Shown here piece by piece: positions 59,381-64,000 of a DNA stretch of 64,000 bases (positions are counted from its first letter, which is position 1; the number at the start of each line of letters is the position of its first letter). Origin of the DNA: WRGT01 sp942493035 (GTDB lineage: Bacteria; Spirochaetota; UBA4802; UBA5550). Both the position numbers and the translations under genes were made by a program. Under the pieces are notes generated by a model. That model saw only the letters and a program-made list of their open reading frames with translations. It was not told the DNA's origin and made no database searches. The stretch lies in contig OW818666.1 in NCBI GenBank assembly GCA_942493035.1, forward strand, positions 2,480,001 through 2,544,000. The letters run 5' to 3'.

Positions 59381-60172
59381 ATGAAAATTGTGGGACACAG
59401 GGGGGCTTCAGATGATGCTCCTGAAAATACACTGGAATCGCTGATGCTTGCATGGGAACAGGGTGCCTATGCTGCGGAATGTGATATTATTCTGACAAAG
59501 GATCATAAACTTGTGCTGATGCACGATGATTCAACCAAACGGACGGCTCTTAATGGAGTTGATCTTATTGTTGAAAAGACAGACTGGGACGAATTGCAGA
59601 AACTCGACGTAGGGAAATGGAAAGGTGAAAAATGGAGCGGAGTTAAAATTCCTCTTCTGGAAAATGTACTCAGGGCAATCCCCGACGGAAAACATCTTTT
59701 TATTGAAATAAAAACCGGAGATGCCAATTCCGGCGCCGATCCGCGGGTGATTGAAAATCTTCCGGAACTGATTGAAAAAGAAAAGATATCCCCGGAGAAA
59801 ATCTCATTCATCTGTTTTGACCATAATTTTCTGAACCAGCTGAAAAAAAAACTTCCCGGTTATAGAGCTTATTACCTTACAACATTTGAACCTCAGCCGG
59901 GCAAATGGCCTGATGTAAGAAATGAGCAGGAGCTGGAAATGTACATCAATGAAGCTTTCAGAAACGGGATTGACGGTCTTGATATGGAAAATTCTACGGC
60001 CATAAAAAAGGAGTGGGTGAAAAGAATACATGATAGCGGATTAAAAGTCGCAATCTGGAGCTATGGCAAGGACGATACTCTGGATAATGCCCGAAGATAC
60101 CATGATATAGGCATTGATTTTCTGACAACAAATATGCCGGCAGTTTTATTGAAGATATTTGGGCAGTCTTGA
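59381..60172 (+). CDS. Glycerophosphodiester phosphodiesterase
   Basis: The 263-residue cytoplasmic enzyme of the GDPD/UgpQ type cleaves glycerophosphodiesters to glycerol-3-phosphate and an alcohol. Motifs are GHRGASDDAPENTLES (catalytic His6), ECDIILTKDHKLVLMHDDSTKR (metal-binding Glu and catalytic His), and LFIEIKTGD, with W-S-Y-G near the end. No signal peptide. It is followed by an acyltransferase-like gene, suggesting a phospholipid turnover unit. Confidence 0.94.
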   Translation: MKIVGHRGASDDAPENTLESLMLAWEQGAYAAECDIILTKDHKLVLMHDDSTKRTALNGVDLIVEKTDWDELQKLDVGKWKGEKWSGVKIPLLENVLRAIPDGKHLFIEIKTGDANSGADPRVIENLPELIEKEKISPEKISFICFDHNFLNQLKKKLPGYRAYYLTTFEPQPGKWPDVRNEQELEMYINEAFRNGIDGLDMENSTAIKKEWVKRIHDSGLKVAIWSYGKDDTLDNARRYHDIGIDFLTTNMPAVLLKIFGQS

Positions 60173-60200
60173 ATTAATTAAAAAAGGCAGGATAAATACA

Positions 60201-61229
60201 ATGACTTTATCAAATCCGGAAAAGGGTAAAACCTACACATTCAAAAATCAGACGCATAATGAGAAGGACTTTGTTGAAAACGGTAAAATCACAGCTCTTG
60301 GAGTTGAGTATTTGCGTGAATTTAAGAGGTTCAGCATCTTTGATAAAACCTGGTCGGCATTACTTTTTACAATATGCCTTCCTGTGATCATTCCAATGGC
60401 TCTGGTCCGCGTATTATTACTTTTTTTAGTCTTTGGAACCGGTATTTTATTAAAAAAACATCTATCCATAAGCCTGGATAATTACCCGCGGATTGTAAAC
60501 CTTCTTTATTTTTTATGCCTTGGTATTTATATAAAATCGGAGAATAAAGAACAGATAAATATCTCCCATGACGCGGATTCAGAATCCGGGGGACTCTGTA
60601 CAGTCATAATATCAAATCACAGGTCCCGTGTTGATGCGCTTTTACTGTCAAACCTGCATCAGAGTGACTCGACTTACCTGTTGTCAGCCAGGGAATCCTT
60701 TTTTGGAAAACTTATAATAGATTCAGGTCTCTGTTCCCGTTCAATGGTGGAGGGTTTGGCCCTGGACACAAAGGGGGGACGGGAGGAATGGCGAAGAAGA
60801 CTGAAAAACGGATACAAGCGTTCAATGCTTTTTTTTCCCGAAGGACGGATTGTTCATCCTTCTGATGCAATATTAACATTTCAGACACACCTGTTTTATG
60901 GGCAGAAAGCGAATATAATCTGCAAAAAGAATTCCTATAAATCGTATTTTTTTGAACATTCCCAGATAGAAGCCCCATTTTTTAAACCCCCATATTCCAG
61001 ACTTAAGCATAAAAGATTCTGGGATTCTATTGTGGAGGTGCTTCCATTTTTTGTAGCATGGGCAACCGTAATGAAAACTGAAGTGATAGGAACACTGCAG
61101 TTTAATGGAACTGAAACCCAGAAAGAAATTGATGATGCATTATATTCGATATATATGAAAAATGGATATAGACTGGTTTCTCTTGATCCGGATTTAGTAA
61201 AAAAACTGATGTATGCTTTATATCTATGA
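60201..61229 (+). CDS. PlsC-like acyltransferase
   Basis: The 342-residue protein has two hydrophobic segments (about 48-80 and 97-110) and a PlsC/LPLAT domain. The catalytic H-x4-D is NHRSRVD and the substrate-binding block is FFPEGRIV. It probably acylates a lysophospholipid or glycerol phosphate. The ATG at 60201 is preferred to a frame overlapping the GDPD gene, as AGGA lies upstream. With the GDPD gene it suggests lipid remodelling. Its 3' end is followed by an AT-rich hairpin and 5S copy 2. Confidence 0.82.
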   Translation: MTLSNPEKGKTYTFKNQTHNEKDFVENGKITALGVEYLREFKRFSIFDKTWSALLFTICLPVIIPMALVRVLLLFLVFGTGILLKKHLSISLDNYPRIVNLLYFLCLGIYIKSENKEQINISHDADSESGGLCTVIISNHRSRVDALLLSNLHQSDSTYLLSARESFFGKLIIDSGLCSRSMVEGLALDTKGGREEWRRRLKNGYKRSMLFFPEGRIVHPSDAILTFQTHLFYGQKANIICKKNSYKSYFFEHSQIEAPFFKPPYSRLKHKRFWDSIVEVLPFFVAWATVMKTEVIGTLQFNGTETQKEIDDALYSIYMKNGYRLVSLDPDLVKKLMYALYL

Positions 61230-61315
61230 GGGGCGATACATATAACAACATGCTTGAATTCCGGATTTTCTTCAGTAAGAGATCAGAAACTTTTTGTGAA
61301 CGTAGACTTCATCTC

Positions 61316-61343
61316 AAAAAGTGTTATTAAAAATAACTTTTTC
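61316..61343 (+). terminator. AT-rich hairpin after the acyltransferase gene
   Basis: AAAAAGTGTTATT pairs with AATAACTTTTT across three A residues (one bulged base). It ends in T residues and lies about 87 nt past the stop codon, just before 5S copy 2. Confidence 0.6.
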
Positions 61344-61376
61344 TAAAAAATTTAAAAATAAACGAATTTCATTTTT

Positions 61377-61492
<116 letters not shown>

Positions 61493-61501
61493 TTAAAATA
61501 T

Positions 61502-61534
61502 AAAAAAAAGAGATCTCTTTGATCTCTTTTTTTT
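61502..61534 (+). terminator. Terminator of 5S copy 2
   Basis: AGAGATC (61509-61515), a 5-nt loop and GATCTCT (61521-61527) are followed by T residues; the arms are extended by A/T runs as in copies 1 and 3. Confidence 0.92.
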
Positions 61535-61828
61535 ATTAATAATTATATACAGAACAATCCACGACTGCCCCCAATCGCAAACTATTTTCTAATCAGGAAA
61601 CTACGATAAATTTCAGAAAATTCAAACTCAACTTCCTTAAATTGAAAAGTAGGAATAATACTTACCTGTAAATCGTTATTACGTCAATCGGGACATAATT
61701 ATTCAATCCGCCATGTTTTATTCTTAACGGCTTCACACTGCATTTGGATATAGTTTATATAGAACAATGGACAGTTGATCAGCTTCAAGCAGTATTGAAT
61801 AATCCGGTTCTGCATTTCAGATATAAAA
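61535..61828. other. Intergenic region without recognised gene
   Basis: AT-rich sequence lies between 5S copy 2 and the secreted-protein gene. A plus-strand frame starting near 61744 runs into the minus-strand gene and is not supported. Confidence 0.35.
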
Positions 61829-62629
61829 TTAATTCTCAAACAGGGTCATATAGCCCGGTTCTTTTTTTCCTATTACAAATTTACCTTTTTCTTTATGCCA
61901 GTCTATTTTTATGCTTTTATATTTTGAAAGTGCCCCAACCTTTTCACTGCAATCATTGCCTCTGCAATTTAAAGAAATACCCGTGACTGCCGGATAAGCC
62001 GTAATACTTGTGCCCAGCCTGGGAATTTTATACATGACTTTTATTGCATCGGAAGAGAGTTCTGAAAGAATTTTTTTCGCTGGCGTATTATTGTTAATAA
62101 AAAGTGAACTGTCGATTAAAGGAAATATTTCTCCAGTTATATCTTTCAGCTCGCACCTTCTGTTATTCTGACCTTCCGGACAGGCAAAAGTATAAAACTT
62201 AAGCCATGAACCACATTCACTGTAACCGTTATCCCATGTGGCACAGACTGCAACTATTGGTGTTTTATCTTTTTTAAAATACATAGCAGCTTCTCTCGTC
62301 TCAGATGTGGCGTTCTGTTCATACTCGCAGAAATACCAGTTTTTCTTATCGAAGGTATAAGTAACATCCCGTTCGATAGTGTTTACATCGCGAGGTTTAA
62401 TAATTTTCATGCCATCTTTTTCAGTAGTCACCCATTGATCATCTGTGAATATTCTTTTATCATAATGAATAATGTCGAGAAACAGCCTGACAGTATCTTC
62501 AGGGGTAAATGCACGCGCTGGAATCTCCGCATAGAGAACACATGGGGATGCGTGAAAGAATAGAAGTGCGGTTGCGATTAATAACCCGGCACATTTTGCA
62601 GAATATTTTGTAATTATATAAACTTTCAT
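61829..62629 (-). CDS. Secreted protein of unknown family
   Basis: The 266-residue product has an N-terminal signal peptide (hydrophobic core GLLIATALLFFHASPC, ending near VLYA). The mature part is mixed alpha/beta with several cysteines (EYEQN region, CATWDNGYSECGSW, FACPEGQNNRRC, LNCRGNDC), probably forming disulfides. No domain is recognised. A consensus-like promoter lies upstream. It sits between two 5S genes. Confidence 0.72.
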   Translation of the reverse strand: MKVYIITKYSAKCAGLLIATALLFFHASPCVLYAEIPARAFTPEDTVRLFLDIIHYDKRIFTDDQWVTTEKDGMKIIKPRDVNTIERDVTYTFDKKNWYFCEYEQNATSETREAAMYFKKDKTPIVAVCATWDNGYSECGSWLKFYTFACPEGQNNRRCELKDITGEIFPLIDSSLFINNNTPAKKILSELSSDAIKVMYKIPRLGTSITAYPAVTGISLNCRGNDCSEKVGALSKYKSIKIDWHKEKGKFVIGKKEPGYMTLFEN

Positions 62630-62715
62630 TTCGGCCTTCCTTTTTTCTTAAAATTACCCGCTGTGAGATTACCATTTTAAAACAGGATAGATTATGCTTA
62701 AATAGCATCTCTGAT

Positions 62716-62744
62716 AAAATATACAATAATAAATAGTAAGTCAA
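62716..62744 (-). promoter_or_regulatory. Promoter of the secreted-protein gene
   Basis: On the minus strand TTGACT (62739-62744) and TATTTT (62716-62721) are 17 nt apart, about 85 nt before the ATG. Confidence 0.65.
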
Positions 62745-62870
62745 GATTTATGCTGCTGAAACGGGAATGACAGTTAAGTCAAAGAGAATTTAGACAGACC
62801 TCTTAGAGATTAAAGGATTATAATAATACCTATCTGTAACATTCTTATAACTTCCTTGAAAAAAAGTATT

Positions 62871-62932
62871 CAACTCAATTCGTTTATTTTTAAATTTTTT
62901 CTAAAAAATTTAAAAATAAACGAATTGAGTTG
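62871..62932. repeat. 62-nt near-perfect palindrome abutting the 5S promoter
   Basis: Two perfect 30-nt arms (62871-62900 beginning CAACTCAATTCGTTTATTTT, and 62903-62932) are separated only by CT. The right arm overlaps the first bases of the -35 hexamer (62930-62935). Copies 1 and 2 of the 5S unit keep the right arm only. Confidence 0.9.
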
Positions 62933-62958
62933 ACATTAAAAACCATATCGATTTATAT
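62930..62958 (+). promoter_or_regulatory. 5S rRNA promoter, copy 3
   Basis: TTGACA (62930-62935), a 17-nt spacer and TTATAT (62953-62958) are identical to the copy 1 promoter. Its -35 overlaps the right arm of the palindrome. Confidence 0.85.
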
Positions 62959-62985
62959 GGTTTTATTAACGGAAAAGAAATTTTT

Positions 62986-63101
<116 letters not shown>

Positions 63102-63109
63102 TTAAAATA

Positions 63110-63144
63110 TAAAAAAAAGAGATCACTTAGATCTCTTTTTTTTA
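63110..63144 (+). terminator. Terminator of 5S copy 3 (bidirectional)
   Basis: AGAGATC (63118-63124) and GATCTCT (63130-63136) with flanking A and T runs end the 5S transcript. It can also serve the convergent metalloprotease gene, whose stop is at 63170. Confidence 0.92.
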
Positions 63145-63169
63145 TTAATACTTAAGATTAAAAATCCTA

Positions 63170-64000
63170 TCACGGAACGACATCAAAAGTCATAGAGAAC
63201 GGGCTAAGACTCGTCTGTACAAAATCGTTTATATCAACAGTAGAAGCCGAGGACGATAATGTATAATTTACATTATCGTTATAAATAATAGCATTGGTAA
63301 TACTCTTCCCGGCAACATAAAGATCACCGGCCGTACCCGGATTTGTTTTTGACCACAAATCATTTCCATCTGCTTCTAAAATATTCAGACCGTGAACTCT
63401 TCCATCTCCGGCATTTACCTCATCCAGAGGAGTAAAGCGATTGATAACTCCTTCGTGTACATGTGTAACTAGAACTCCTGTGCCTGCAACATACCAGCTG
63501 CCTGATACAGACTGAACTTTGCCCTCCAGAACAAGATACTGCTCCGCACCCGTTGTCGAATCCAGCAGGACTTTGAACACTTCTCCTGAAGTATCAATAT
63601 TCTGTATCACCTGATTATCGGCAGAAGTCAATTCTGTTATTGTTACCCAGCTGCTACCGCCTGCTTTAAAACGCTCCCAGGCAAGCAATGGCGCAGGAGC
63701 AGTACCGTCATTTACAGTTCCAGTACCCTTCCATGAACCGGAAGCCATCAGGCTCCAGTCCCCTGTACCATTCGTTGCTCTGCTTGTGTCATATATGTCG
63801 GGGAGCCCCAGAACATGTCCGAATTCATGGGCAAAAACTCCCATTGATGAATCCCCTCTGGCAAATGTATACTCCGGCTGCATTGTGTAAACGTTAAAGG
63901 CAACTCCATCTCCGGTATTAACAGGACCAAGACCTGAGCTTGCAAGATCCCATTGACTGGACCATATCAGATCTTCTATAGCAGCATTCGATTCCTCACC
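63170..64000 (-). CDS. M6-family (immune inhibitor A-like) metalloprotease, 5' part missing
   Basis: The reading frame is open to the window edge: 39 codons precede the first ATG at 63883 and already look like protease sequence, so the true start lies beyond 64000. The visible C-terminal 276 residues contain the zinc site HEFGHVLGLPD (H-E-x-x-H-x-x-G-x-x-D), the SLMASGSW turn with the conserved Met, and a following beta-rich region. M6 peptidases are secreted and degrade extracellular proteins. The C-terminus has no sorting motif. Confidence 0.9.
   Translation of the reverse strand, partial: GEESNAAIEDLIWSSQWDLASSGLGPVNTGDGVAFNVYTMQPEYTFARGDSSMGVFAHEFGHVLGLPDIYDTSRATNGTGDWSLMASGSWKGTGTVNDGTAPAPLLAWERFKAGGSSWVTITELTSADNQVIQNIDTSGEVFKVLLDSTTGAEQYLVLEGKVQSVSGSWYVAGTGVLVTHVHEGVINRFTPLDEVNAGDGRVHGLNILEADGNDLWSKTNPGTAGDLYVAGKSITNAIIYNDNVNYTLSSSASTVDINDFVQTSLSPFSMTFDVVP

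Noticed and set aside
61744..61986. 80-codon plus-strand frame
   Set aside because: It is mostly antisense to the secreted-protein gene, which has a signal peptide and promoter.

Overview
The window is a low-GC stretch of chromosome from a free-living, didermic (Gram-negative-type) bacterium. Outer-membrane proteins, lipoproteins with lipobox cysteines, a TolC-like channel and a Tat-exported iron-sulfur protein all point to two membranes. An HprK/HPr pair beside RpoN, HPF and NtrYX, a lipoprotein-anchored 7TM chemoreceptor and dispersed 5S rRNA genes would fit a deep-branching spirochaete (Leptospira-like) or another anaerobic didermic phylum such as Deferribacterota. The phylum is inference; there is no 16S gene here. 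No tRNA, CRISPR array, phage or full insertion sequence is visible.

Layout: 1-3.4 kb is an ABC export operon (FtsX-type permease, LolD-type ATPase, TolC-like channel). 3.8-4.8 kb is a two-gene unit of a SpeD-like protein and a SET-domain protein. 5.1-16.5 kb holds a SpoIIE-type phosphatase, a glycosidase lipoprotein, a PadR / molybdopterin oxidoreductase / acyl-ACP thioesterase operon, a cytidylate-kinase-like gene, a tocopherol-cyclase-like gene, and an Fe-S protein / membrane cytochrome / rhodanese operon. 16.8-24.2 kb holds an NfeD-flotillin pair, a DMT transporter, a 7TMR-DISM chemoreceptor and a crotonase. 24.4-30.2 kb is ribH-nusB-TPR-dgt-DUF1285-VKOR/DsbA. 30.2-39.8 kb, on the minus strand, is a regulatory block: rpoN-hpf, hprK-HPr, ntrY-ntrX, a UDG-like gene and priA. 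40-43 kb is a variable zone with an outer-membrane protein, a thioesterase, a lipoprotein and a VapBC module sitting beside a remnant of the cheB 3' end. 43-49.5 kb is a complete chemotaxis operon (cheA-STAS-cheY-cheW-cheD2-cheR-cheD1-cheB). 50-58.4 kb has transketolase, a thioredoxin-like lipoprotein and ilvB-ilvN-ilvC. 58.9-63.1 kb has three solitary 5S rRNA genes interleaved with a GDPD, an acyltransferase and a secreted protein, and the window ends inside an M6 metalloprotease.

Many intergenic gaps are filled by short non-coding repeats. Family A is a palindromic element of about 90 bp with about ten full or partial copies. Family B is a 109-bp MITE-like element (three copies), one of which is nested inside a family-A copy with a 2-bp target duplication. 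Two larger elements have long G/C-rich terminal inverted repeats.

The observations I rate highest are: (1) a CheA kinase carrying an exact-spacing pair of 24-residue MshEN-type c-di-GMP-binding motifs; (2) a VapBC module flanked by an old, diverged copy of the cheB 3' end, as expected of insertion at a gene's 3' end; (3) the SpeD-paralogue/SET-methyltransferase pair with an altered active-site motif; (4) a second CheD with its catalytic His replaced by Asn; (5) the three 5S units, one promoter-less and one with a 62-nt near-perfect hairpin next to its promoter; and (6) the nested MITE.
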